Below, piece after piece: positions 41,701 through 50,787 of a stretch of DNA of 64,000 bases; position 1 is the first letter of the stretch, and every line of letters begins with the position of its first letter. Origin of the DNA: Planococcus citri (Eukaryota > Arthropoda > Insecta > Hemiptera > Pseudococcidae). The notes under the pieces are model-generated. The model saw only the letters and a list, made by a program, of their open reading frames with translations. It had not been told where the DNA came from and made no database searches. A program made the translations under genes and the position numbers. Location: contig NC_088680.1 of NCBI RefSeq assembly GCF_950023065.1, positions 44,194,559 to 44,258,558 on the forward strand, written 5' to 3'.

Positions 41701-43120
41701 AGTTGAAGAGTTGAAAAACACGAGCTCTTGAATTAGATTAGATAACAAATCAAATATCATATGACGAGAAAAATAATAAAAATAAAAGGGATATTAATAA
41801 TACAATGAGTAGGTATTTTATTTATGTAGCTCGATCGAATTTTGAACATTTCGACGATCTTGATAGGTATAGTTGATTGTCGTACACACGAGTACTCGTA
41901 CAATTAAGCATCATTTTTCCTCTAATTAACGAACCGTTTCGAGGAAATGAAACTTCACGCAGTATTTTTTAAAATACCTGCGAATAAAAACAATAGATAA
42001 AGGTGCAGAGAATAGGTATGGAGAGGAATCGATGTAATCTAATCGCAAATCGCACAATTACGTTGGATTGCTGCATCGAAAATACTCGTAAAGATTAATT
42101 ACGACTATTTTAGGTAGGTAGGTACCTCTCCCTACCTATATTAAAAGCACATATTACTACGTGTGTTCCTTCCTACGTATCTAGATATTGAGTACTTATA
42201 CGTTAATTACTATCAATAAACTGTATTAAATACATGGACAATGCAGATAGGTGCCATGTTCTTTTGTTTAATTTAAAATGAAGATATTACACCCAATATG
42301 TATACTTCAGATTGAAACATTTTTTTTCTCGAATTGAAATGACGCAAACAGAATGATTACGCAGAGAATCAATTTCAATTAAAAAATAAGTCCAGAGCTA
42401 AAAACAAACTCCCTGACGAAAAACAACAGACACGAATGGAAAATCCACTCCCGAAGCAGCGAAGCGCATAGTTAAAGATGAAACTAAAAGTTAGTTAACG
42501 AAACCGAAAAATGTCCCTTTACCTAAAATTCACGAATATCGAACACACGAGACAAGAATCCTTTCAAAACACTAATTTTCTCCAGAACCGAGAACCCTTC
42601 TTTTCCAGCAACAGTTTGTATACCTAACTCAATCAACGAATCGAACCACATTCACGATTCAACCCTAAAAATAAAAATAACGCCAACAGAATGTTTCTTC
42701 CTCGTTTCAGCTTCCTTGCCGGCTACTTTTCGATTTTGTTTTGAAACTGTTGGGATCAATTTACTCGTAGGAACCACGTTTCTCTTGTGTGAAAATCGAT
42801 CGCGTGAATGTACCGAATAAGTTGAAATAATGATGAATAGTTTCAGAAGAGGGAATTAACACGTAGATATAGAAACCGAAAACACTATCACAAGTTACAC
42901 GTCTCCTGATCGTAGCCGAACCCGATAGAAACAACTTACCGCTGTAAACAAAAGTGTTTGTTGACACTACAGACGATGATCGTGATTAGACAATTTTAAT
43001 TACATGGTCTTTCAATATTATAGTTTTCAATATGTTATAATAATAGTAATGCATAATTAGAAACAACGTAGCGAGCAACACAACATAGTAAGTAGAACTA
43101 AACAAACACTCGACACTCAC

Positions 43121-43163
43121 CTCCGAGGCAATCATCCATTAATTTTGGCGGCGTAGAAGACAT
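43121..43163 (-). CDS. First coding exon of a large minus-strand gene
   Basis: On the minus strand ATG at 43163 opens 14 codons plus one base (MSSTPPKLMDDCLG) and ends at a consensus donor, CGGAG|GTGAGTGTCG. The exit phase (one base) fits the exon at 13671-13845 exactly. Joined, the sequence would read LGESWVDLHSH across the junction. Such a short N-terminal exon followed by a very long intron is common in insect regulatory and signalling genes. The function is not recognisable. The promoter should lie just above 43200, divergent from the broken ORF at 43565 and from Slbp 3 kb away. Confidence 0.6.
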
Positions 43164-43564
43164 TTTGACTAAATCACATACATATAAAATATTATAAAAA
43201 TAATAAAACCGGCACTGGAACGCTAAGATAGAATTTAAAAACTGTTAAATTGTGTACGTTAGCGCGTTAACATAACTACACGAATATGTGCGTATAAATT
43301 CATGAAATTTACGTTACGTCGTTCGATAAGTTCGCCGTTGAATGTTTTTGTTTACTATCGAGAATGGCTTACGTGATTATATTTTGTTGTGGAATGGTTA
43401 TTCACGTGTTCCCCTCCTAAACACAAGTCAGCTGATTTTTCATAAACAAAGAGCTTCGAAGCGATTTCAGCGCGGTGAATGGACTGCTACCTAACTACGA
43501 GAACAACGAATCTTGTTCACATCTTGTTCTTGTTCAAATTTCTTTAGCCTAGAACTTCGACGCA

Positions 43565-43714
43565 ATGGCAGACTGAGTTTGTAATCTTATTTCGAAATTA
43601 AATTCTAAATATGGTGAATTATTAATATTCTGTGAACGAAAAAAAGAAATAGCATTGCAAACAGATAATTTTAATGATTTATACGGAGATTGGACTACAG
43701 ATTATGATGATTGA
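43565..43714 (+). pseudogene. Small ORF interrupted by TGA at codon 4
   Basis: An ATG in good context (GACGCAATGG) is followed by GCA, GAC and then TGA. The same frame then stays open for 45 more codons to a TGA at 43712-43714. The translation has ordinary protein composition, including KYGELLIFCERKKE and a very acidic, aromatic end (DLYGDWTTDYDD). It could be a decayed small gene, an exon remnant, a readthrough ORF or chance. There is no recognisable family. It lies 0.4 kb from the start of the divergent minus-strand gene. Confidence 0.25.
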
Positions 43715-44957
43715 AAAATATAAAACTGTATTGAACTATTGAATGAAAGTATAAGTACGTGATGTTCTGATTGTGATGTAGAAACTAATTCTAATTGATC
43801 AGTAAATTATATCAATGTATGTACTTACCTACTTCATTTTTTCAGAAACAAAGGTAAATGGGGTAAAGCTGGGAAAAAGCAATGAAGAAATTGATTGCTA
43901 CAGACATCACTCTATATGCTTTAGACATATTATGACATCAACATAAATTAGGTACTTGTCATTTGCAGTGAATGCAGTGCGTTCAAATTCCTCAAAAACC
44001 TTTGAGGCAACCGAATTCCAAACCAGACGTAGACCAATATCCACAAACACAAAATTTAAAAAAAAATTGCAAATGAATTTGGCGACTCTTGTAGAAGAAA
44101 GAACTAGGCTAAGTACCTATTCAGTTGCCATTCATTCTTTCATTTCCTCATAACACGTAATTTAAATTATCTCTCGCTTGAGATTGAGAAATTGTAATTA
44201 AGGATTCCCTCAATTTCCTCTAAATGATTACCTAGGTCCTATACATTGATTACCATTACCAATGCCAAAGCAAGTTTAGTGATGCAGGCGAAAAGAAAAG
44301 CGAAAAATATAACTTTATGAAAATTCGGAATAAAATGAGATTCTATCACCTAAAATTTTTCCCAGTTTCCTTCTCTATTTTTTTTCAAGACCCGCAAAGG
44401 AAAAATTTAAACGCAGCATTTCATCCTGGGTCGTGGCTGTTGAAAAGCCAATAGGTATCCAAAAGTTGGCTAAATTCAATAGTGCGAATTCCAACAAATC
44501 GAAAAACCAAAATTTTCAATTTTCCTGTTCCCAACATGATCAATTGACGAACTTGCATGTTGTAATTAAAATTATCCGATCTTTTCTTTTTATTACCAAA
44601 AAAACAATGAATTCGATTTTGGTTATTTTTCAATTTTTAACATTAAAAAAAAACAAGAAGCAAACAAAAAACCACGAAAATCATAAAATCATTGTAAATC
44701 TTGGAAAATCAACAGAAAGTACTGATCTTGAATTCCCGTCGGATCTTCCAGTAAAATTTAGTATGTTGAGTGAAATATTGCTGAAACCTACTAAATCTAA
44801 ACTCAAGTAAAAGCATTAAGAATTCTGTAAATTAGGTATCAAAACTGGTAAAATTTGAAATTCTACGGGTGAAATTTGACAGTAATTCTGTTTAAAATTG
44901 TTTCAAAAATATTTAAAATAAAATTTTAACTAAATGTAAAGGTCTTTTTATACAATA

Positions 44958-45129
44958 GGCGTAAAAAGCTGCGGAAAAAACAAAAACGTAGACAAAATTT
45001 CAAATTCAAAGTGCTATTTTTACGTAATTTTACTTTTGCGTAGCTTCTTACGAAAAATACTACGGAAAAAGTACTCCGTAAGAAAAAGCACTTTGAAAAT
45101 TTGTCCACGTTTTTTCCGTAGCTTTCGCC
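44958..45129. repeat. Foldback element, about 45 bp imperfect inverted repeat
   Basis: The left arm starts GGCGTAAAAAGCTGCGGAAA and ends TTCAAAGTGCT. The right arm is its imperfect reverse complement, starting AGCACTTTGAAAATTTGTCC and ending CCGTAGCTTTCGCC. The loop holds a further nested pair (CTTACG and CGTAAG). No target duplication is clear. It lies in the intergenic region upstream of Slbp. Confidence 0.7.
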
Positions 45130-45296
45130 AAATTTTCATAATAAAAATAATAAAAATTCAAATTTCAAAAATAAATAATGTATAGAAACAGAAACGATAA
45201 AAAAAATGTATGTACTTCCCTTCTAAGTTCTAAGTGAGAATTTTCTTGTGTTGGAAAATTTTGATTTTGATTCTATCGAAATTCGAAATGAAATGT

Positions 45297-45359
45297 TGAG
45301 TTGAATCGACGGAAGAAGAGAAAAATTTGATCACTTTCAAAAAGAGTTTGCCCAACTCA
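45297..45359. repeat. Inverted partner of the repeat at 10351
   Basis: This segment carries TGAGTTGAATCGAC and CAAAAAGAGTTTGC words in the same order as the reverse complement of 10351-10407. It is a second copy of a small dispersed repeat. Confidence 0.5.
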
Positions 45360-45799
45360 AGTACCCTACCCAATGTCTGAATGAATCGCTTAAGAAACTT
45401 CCACAATCATCATTCTCAGAACTTTTTCTTCAATAATCCATTAATTCAATCGCATTCGACGCTTCAACAGTCAATTTTTTCCTACAAAACAATGCATACA
45501 ATCTTACAAAATACATGTAGAAGATGCTGCATAACCGCACCTACGAAGGAAAAATAACTACGCCATTAAAAATGGGAAAAGTAAAAAACGCTAATAATTT
45601 TGCAGAGTAAACTCACCCATAGGTATCTTATCGCTTTTCTTTTAAAAAAAATCGCGCGAAAAGCCAAACTTTTTTTTTGACTGGCTCTATTGTTGTTTAT
45701 AATTTCCCTCCATTCGAATTTGAGTTTTTGTAGTTGATAAAGTTTGGTGTTTGTGACAAAAAATGTATTCAATTTCTTCGTTACATCTTTATTAATTTA

Positions 45800-46223
45800 A
45801 TGTGAATTTGTGGTGACATACTGTTGATTTTTATTTCCTTTTACTGGACATTAAGGTAATGATATATTGCTCTTCATCTATTCCTTCTACTCCATTGCTT
45901 AATCGCTTTAGTTGAAAACCCAACACTTCACCAAGTTCGCCCAATGTTTTTTCTTCGTTTTCGTTGAACTAACGCTTGCATTCATTTCAGTAATATTTTT
46001 TCACTATCCCATGTAGTACTTTACTTGCTGAACTTTTTCAAACCCGTCCATTTTGCTTTGTGTTTTTGTCACTTCTCAAAGTTTGAAGCATTGCACGAAT
46101 ATTGATTAACACACTGTGTGATAGTGTTTGTGTAATGCGTTTTGAAAATTTTGAAACGCGACAACTTTCTTTGTATTATTTTTCATGAAATTTGTTTATT
46201 GTTTAAGGATTTGATGAACTAAG
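45800..46223 (+). promoter_or_regulatory. Slbp 5' region, possible leader intron
   Basis: The coding start of Slbp at 46224 is preceded by AT-rich sequence. A donor-like TTAAG|GTAATG at 45856 and an acceptor-like ATTCATTTCAG ending at 45990 would remove 135 bp from a 5' leader. This is a prediction from splice words only, and no TATA or initiator element was identified with confidence. Confidence 0.3.
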
Positions 46224-47760
46224 ATGTCGGATCCAAAAGACACAGCAGACTGCGATCAAAGAGGAGACAACCGAAGTTGGCTGGAAATATGCGATGAAGA
46301 ATTGGATGGCGATATAAAGGATGAGCCTGAAGACTCGGAATTAGACGGAATAAAGGATGAACCTTTGTCACCTATAAAATACGAAGTCAAATCTGAATTA
46401 TCGTTATCGATTAAAAACGAAGTAAAAGACGAACCGTTAGCTTCCGCGGACTCTGAAAGTGGAGATGAATCGTCGTTACCTGTCGACTACAAACCAAATA
46501 TCGCCAACAGTACGATCGAAGAAGGTGAAATACGAAGCGATCTAGACGATTCGATCGTTAAGACAGAAAAACCAAACGACGAAGGATTCGCTAGCTCGGC
46601 GGCCATTTCTAATATTCTTTCTTACGCGAAAGTACTTTCTCGAGGAAGTGGATCGGAAAATGTGCCAAAACGGAAACCAGCTAGTGATATTCCTACTGAA
46701 GATCTCAGTTTGACGAGTCATTTAGACGTTTTCCACGTTGATAGCCCTTGTAAGGAGGTTATCAGAGATGAAGCGGAAATTGAGTTAATGATTGATGAAG
46801 ATACAATCATGTTCAGTCCGGTGAAAAAAATGGAAAATCCGGCCAAAAATATGAAAAGGTCGTTCCACTTGATCGAGTCTCCGATACAAAATCGAAGAGA
46901 ACGTACTAACAGTGTTCATAGTACTCATAAAGTATCCAAATCTGATCAATGCTCAGATGTACATTCATCCAAAACTGGTTCAAGTAGCACTAAAAGTGAT
47001 TCTCCGAGGTAAATTTCCATTTATACTTGGCTACTTTTTCAAAGACAATTTTTTATTCTAATGCATCATGTCGTCTGTCTGTATTTTTTTCAATAGTTCA
47101 AAACGCGAAGTGGAAAGAAATCCTGATATTCTTGCTAGGAGACAAAAGCAAATCGATTATGGAAAAAATACGCTCGGTTATCAGAACTATTGTCAGCGCG
47201 TTCCAAAGTCCGTTACAACCCTTCCATGATATTCAAATTCTATCGGAACATGCGTATTTTAAAATTCCTCTATTTTTAGGTTTAAACGAACCAAAGATGA
47301 CCCGAAAACGCCTCCGAAGCATTTAAAGTTGTCTAGAAGAGCATGGGACGGATTGGTGAAAAATTGGCGTGTGAAATTACACAAATATGACAGTGAAGAT
47401 TGCGATAAAGACAGGTATAGCTGACAAACCGTGATGATTTTTTACAAACGCGGATGTGGGTATTAATTACTTTCGTTTCTTTACAGCATCAATTCCGACC
47501 CATACTCTTTATCTTCGGAGATGTCGTCGAATTATGATTCAAGTTCCATTCAATCTGATTCTACGCCATCTACTCCAAGTCAAGTAAATTCCCAGAAAAA
47601 AAATGGACCAGAAAACTATCCTTGGAATGGTAAAAGTCATAAAGCAGAGAAGACTAAAGAGTTATGGCCAGATTGCCCTCAAAAATCAGATAAGTCTGAT
47701 GACGAAGAGTATTTAGGGTGTGAATCGTTAAATGAAAACTGTGTGGAAGCCTGCTCCTAA
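46224..47760 (+). CDS. Slbp: Histone RNA stem-loop-binding protein (SLBP), four exons
   Basis: SLBP binds the 3' stem-loop of replication-dependent histone mRNAs and directs their processing, export, translation and decay. Exons 46224-47008, 47097-47207, 47280-47414 and 47487-47760 join in frame to 434 residues; introns are 88, 72 and 72 bp. Intron 2 uses a weak GTCCGT donor. The RNA-binding domain spans about residues 267-336, with the family hallmarks ARRQKQIDYGKNTLGY (exon 2) and LSRRAWDGLVKNWRVKLHKYD (exon 3). The usual TPNK phospho-motif reads TPPK (309-312). The long acidic N-terminal half is rich in Ser and in IKDE/VKSE-type motifs, and SPVKK fits a CDK site. The Ser/Asp-rich tail after the domain is about 98 residues. 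The start is the first in-frame ATG. A poly(A) signal lies at 48359. The identification is firm; the exact N-terminus is inferred. Confidence 0.93.
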
Positions 47761-48442
47761 TTGTAAATATTACTTTGTTCTTTTATATCTTGTTCTCTAT
47801 CATTACCCCTGAACGACGTATGGTTCAGTTGACTATTCTGTATTGTTACTAGATTATAAAAACGTGGTAAATTTTTTTATTCTAGAGTTAGTTTTGTCTG
47901 CATTAATTAATGATCTACGTTATCTAACCATCCTGCTGTTTTTTGTGCAACTTTCTTTTAGTTTCATAAGACGTATAATTCAAGAATGAGTACTCTAAGA
48001 AGTGTAAAATTTGTGAGTTTTGTTCGGAGAAAAATATTCATCAAAAAATACAAACGAGTCGACTTTCATTTGTGATTTAGTTTATCATTGCCTACGTATA
48101 TAGATTTTTTAATAGTAGATATTTTCCAAAAATATTATTTGGAAGGAACTTTTTTTAATAATCAATATAAGTTTTCTTACACGTCTTTATCTTCTTTTAA
48201 AATTATTTTCTGAATTTCCTGTGTTAGATAAATAATGTAGCCTAAACATGAACTTGTTTTTGTCGTTGATTTTATTTTGTGAAATATAACGTGACATATT
48301 TATCAAAACGAATCATCGTTCAAAATATAATATTTGAATGCTAAAGTTAGTACTTTTCAATAAAATTCATTTTTTTTTTATAACAGCGTTTCGTACGCAG
48401 ATAGTGCAGGTCGTAATTTCAATTACGGTTCTTTTGTAGTGG
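47761..48442 (+). other. Slbp 3' UTR and intergenic spacer
   Basis: The AT-rich sequence after the Slbp stop contains AATAAA at 48359-48364, followed by a T run. That suggests a 3' UTR of about 600 bp. The tandem duplication starts 79 bp beyond the signal. No other gene is seen. Confidence 0.6.
48359..48364 (+). terminator. Slbp polyadenylation signal
   Basis: AATAAA occurs about 600 bp after the Slbp stop, followed within 20 bp by a T-rich stretch. This is the arrangement expected at an animal mRNA 3' end. Confidence 0.6.
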
Positions 48443-48706
48443 CAGTACGGCAATAGACAATCTCTACAGAAAAAACGTGGAATTTTTTAAACTTGAAAAT
48501 AATAACATTAAATGTTCACATTTCAAAATATTTTCAATAATAATGACAATCAAATAAGGGGAAAGCTTTTATGTTATTAGAGCTTTTTTGACACAGAATC
48601 CGATTTGAGATTTGACAAACGTTTTCCTATTTCTTTACAGAATCATTTTAAATTCCCCATTTATCGTAATGCTAATTTTGGTTGAATTTGTTTGTTGATA
48701 ATAGGG

Positions 48707-48800
48707 GTGTTCGAGCGCTCTCTCCGCCATCCAGCGCTCAGAACCCCTAATTTTTTACATTTTCTCTAAATTCTGTAGCGTTTGTAGAGCGCTCGAACAC
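48707..48800. repeat. Inverted repeat GTGTTCGAGCGCTCT, unit A
   Basis: The 15 bp arms GTGTTCGAGCGCTCT (48707-48721) and AGAGCGCTCGAACAC (48786-48800) are perfectly complementary around a 64 nt loop. Each arm contains the self-complementary GAGCGCTC. The equivalent in unit B (49863-50071) keeps 14 bp of the arms despite a much longer loop, so the arms are the conserved part. Confidence 0.8.
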
Positions 48801-48842
48801 TACCTACAAGAAAAAAAAATAAGTAACAGACGAATCACTGTT

Positions 48843-48864
48843 CGTCAGGTGACGTCACCTGACG
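48843..48864. promoter_or_regulatory. 22 bp palindrome with CRE core
   Basis: A perfect 22 bp palindrome has the half CGTCAGGTGAC. Its centre is TGACGTCA (48850-48857), the consensus CRE for CREB/ATF bZIP factors, and it is overlapped by CAGGTG/CACCTG E-boxes. It sits 156 bp upstream of the micro-gene A start codon and is plausibly a promoter element. Unit B retains TGACGTCA, but the outer palindrome is broken. Confidence 0.5.
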
Positions 48865-49019
48865 TTTCATTGAAATTTGAAATCGTCTAATTTGCGCCTA
48901 TATTTCATCATACTACCAATGATGCAAGTGTGAACTTTTTGAAGTGACTGTCGAAGAAAATAGGATCATTTCAGCGCTCCAATTTCCATTCCCGCCATAT
49001 GGGTTCTACTTTTGTTACA

Positions 49020-49534
49020 ATGATGTTAATGAAGTGGAGGTTTGAAGTAAGTTACATTCTAGAGTACATACATTTTAATAGTAGGTAATCGTGCAACGAA
49101 TGGTTGAGAAAGAGGAAACGAATGGAGCCTTAACAAACGATGTTAGTCATCACTAGTTACCAAGGTACATAAAAATTAATCAATTTGAAAATTTATTACA
49201 GAGATATCGAGAAGAAATAAGGAGAAACGAAGAAAAAACTGAAGAAATGATAGCCGAAATCCGAAGGTTCAAAGAAGAAAACCGAAGCACAGAAGAAGAA
49301 ATCCAAAGGTTGGAAGAAGAAATCCGAAGGATGGAAGAAGAAAACCAAAGGACGGAAGAAGAAAACCAAAGGACGGAAGAAGAAATCAAGAAAACAAAGG
49401 AGTCACAAGTAGGCAATATTTCAATCTTTATTCTCAAGCAATTTGTAATTAAGAAGCGTCATTTTTATTGTTCCTACGTTTTGTTGTTTCAGAGATCATG
49501 GCTTGATAGGTTGTTTGGGTGGAAGACCAATTGA
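49020..49534 (+). CDS. Coiled-coil micro-gene A, three exons, 91 residues
   Basis: Exons 49020-49046, 49202-49408 and 49493-49534 join in frame; all introns are GT-AG and both junctions are phase 0. The N-terminus is MMLMKWRFE. The middle exon (69 residues) is a highly charged heptad series (RRMEEEN, QRTEEEN, QRTEEEI) predicted to form one long coiled coil. The last exon encodes RSWLDRLFGWKTN, a Trp-rich amphipathic end. Micro-gene B preserves the same three exons, splice sites, start and stop, which supports a real protein. An in-frame ATG at 48999 would add seven residues but is not conserved in B. There is no signal peptide or known domain. The function is unknown; assembly through the coil, with the Trp-rich tail as a membrane or partner contact, is speculation. 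Confidence 0.72.
49343..49384 (+). repeat. 21 bp coding minisatellite in exon 2
   Basis: Two consecutive copies of a 21 bp unit containing AAAGGACGGAAGAAGAA encode identical heptads. Less exact copies precede them. The period equals one coiled-coil heptad, so unit gain or loss changes the rod length by exactly two helical turns without breaking the frame. Confidence 0.75.
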
Positions 49535-49862
49535 AACTGTTATTCAGTTTGTTTTTTATTAAAACATCAGTACGGCAATAGACAATCTCTACAGAAAAAA
49601 CGTGGAATTTTTCAAACTCAATTATTTAAACTTGTAAAATAATAACAATGTTCACATTTCAAAATATATTTTCAATAATAATAACAATCAAATAAGGGGA
49701 AAGCCTTTATGTTATTAGAGCCTTTTTTGACACAGAATCCGATTTGACAAGCGTTTTCCTTATTTCTTATTTACAGAACAGAATCATTTTAAATTCCCCA
49801 TTTATCGCAATGCTAATTTTGGTTGAAATTGTTTGTTGATAATAGGCCATAGGGGTGTTCCC

Positions 49863-50071
49863 TGTTCGAGCGCTCTCTCCGCCATCCAGCAAGTTACAGA
49901 AACCTACAGCATTTGAGAAAACATGACATTTTTTTACAGCTTGCTGTAAAATTGCATTACAGCAGTCTGCAGTCCATATTTTTGAGTCTGTCATGAGCGC
50001 GCTCAGAACCCCTGATTATTTTTTACATTTTCTGTAAATGCTGTAGCGATAGTTTGTAGAGCGCTCGAACA
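49863..50071. repeat. Inverted repeat TGTTCGAGCGCTCT, unit B
   Basis: The left arm (49863-49876) and right arm (50058-50071) are complementary over 14 bp. They match the arms in unit A, but the loop has grown to 181 nt. Confidence 0.75.
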
Positions 50072-50116
50072 CTATACCTACTAAGTACTAACATAAGTAA
50101 TAGACGAATCACTGTT

Positions 50117-50139
50117 CGTCAGGTGACGTCACTCTGACG
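50117..50139. promoter_or_regulatory. CRE-containing element of unit B, palindrome degraded
   Basis: This counterpart of 48843-48864 retains TGACGTCA at 50124-50131. A small change on the right side destroys the symmetry of the outer arms. The retrotransposon target duplication starts 3 bp further on, so this element is now about 5.8 kb from the micro-gene B start codon. Confidence 0.45.
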
Positions 50140-50141
50140 TT

Positions 50142-50146
50142 TCATT
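50142..50146. other. 5' target-site duplication TCATT
   Basis: TCATT precedes the 5' LTR and recurs at 55803-55807 directly after the 3' LTR. The unoccupied site in unit A reads TTTCATTGAAATTTG (TCATT at 48867-48871), which confirms the boundaries. Confidence 0.95.
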
Positions 50147-50473
50147 TGATGAGAGTTTGGGTATTTTACCGTGTAATTACTCAACATTGTAAATAGGTAG
50201 TAGTAAGTTTAGTAGGTGTCTGTAACGTTTATTTTTGTTATGTTGCCGATACCGTTATTTAAACTTTAAGTCTGTACGACTATAGCTTTTTCTATTAAGC
50301 TGTACTTAGATTTTCTCATTTTGTATTTTATTATATGTATATACTTCGTGCAATAAAGATGTACGTTTATTTCGTCGAGTTATATTTATTCTAGTCAAAT
50401 GGTATTTTAACGTTTTTAAATGGTTTTTAGAGTTTTATCGAAATACAGAGACTTTTACGTAAAACGCCTAACA
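50147..50473 (+). repeat. 5' LTR
   Basis: This 327 bp LTR begins TGATGAGAGTTTGGG and ends CGCCTAACA. It carries AATAAA at 50352-50357 and TA-rich sequence shortly before it (around 50331). The exact U3/R/U5 borders cannot be set from sequence alone. Confidence 0.97.
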
Positions 50474-50485
50474 TGGTAGCTTAGA
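50474..50485 (+). other. Primer-binding site
   Basis: TGGTAGC directly follows the LTR. It is complementary to the 3' end of animal initiator methionine tRNA (GCTACCA), the usual primer for Ty1/copia elements. The match visible by eye is only about 7 nt before it diverges, so the tRNA identity is tentative. Confidence 0.6.
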
Positions 50486-50787
50486 TGTCGCGTGGTTTGT
50501 TCGCGGATTTTTGAGTTTTTTGAGTTGTTCCAGAGTCGATATTGAGTCAAGCACGTTGTGCACGCGGTCGAACATATGGCTGATGTATAAGGTATAGGTT
50601 GGTACGTTGTATTACGCTGCATTTGTTGAGTTTTTTTATTGTGCGCCAGGAGGCGAGTATATATAGAAAGAACAGAGTTCTCCGAGTCTATTTTCTGTAC
50701 GAATAGGCCCAAGTTTGAATAACTTGAGCCCAGAGATTCTCCACGTGGCAGCGTACCACCTTACCTCAGCGATACTGAGCGTTACGA
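50486..50787 (+). other. Untranslated leader of the retrotransposon
   Basis: About 300 bp lie between the primer-binding site and the gag-pol ATG. The packaging signal is expected here, but no specific structure could be assigned. Confidence 0.6.

Larger units (their letters stand above)
13846..43120 (-). other. Inferred 29 kb first intron, repeat-rich
   Basis: If the exons at 43121-43163 and 13671-13845 belong together, this whole span is one intron of the minus-strand gene, possibly with alternative first exons such as 33265-33371. Apart from the repeats listed separately, I see only AT-rich sequence with scattered C, G and A runs and no supported coding exon. The two-exon link rests on compatible splice phase and orientation only. 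Confidence 0.4.
48443..49567 (+). repeat. Tandem duplication, unit A (1125 bp)
   Basis: This unit starts at CAGTACGGCAATAGAC and ends where the same words begin again at 49568. It contains a hairpin region, a palindromic CRE-like element and a complete three-exon micro-gene. Unit B matches it throughout, apart from scattered substitutions, an extra stretch of about 105 bp near 49892-49996 and the retrotransposon insertion. CAGTAC recurs at 48443, 49568 and 56529, so the duplication may have formed through this 6 bp microhomology. Confidence 0.9.

Noticed and set aside
41034..41760. Two minus-strand ORFs (74 and 97 codons) of fairly protein-like composition
   Set aside because: No supporting splice sites, domain or joint reading frame; possibly an old coding relic but unsupported.
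44433..44810. 125-codon plus-strand ORF
   Set aside because: Lys/Asn-rich, AT-driven composition with no domain or splice context.
47027..47326. 99-codon ORF overlapping Slbp
   Set aside because: It crosses Slbp introns 1 and 2 in another frame; the spliced Slbp reading explains the region better.
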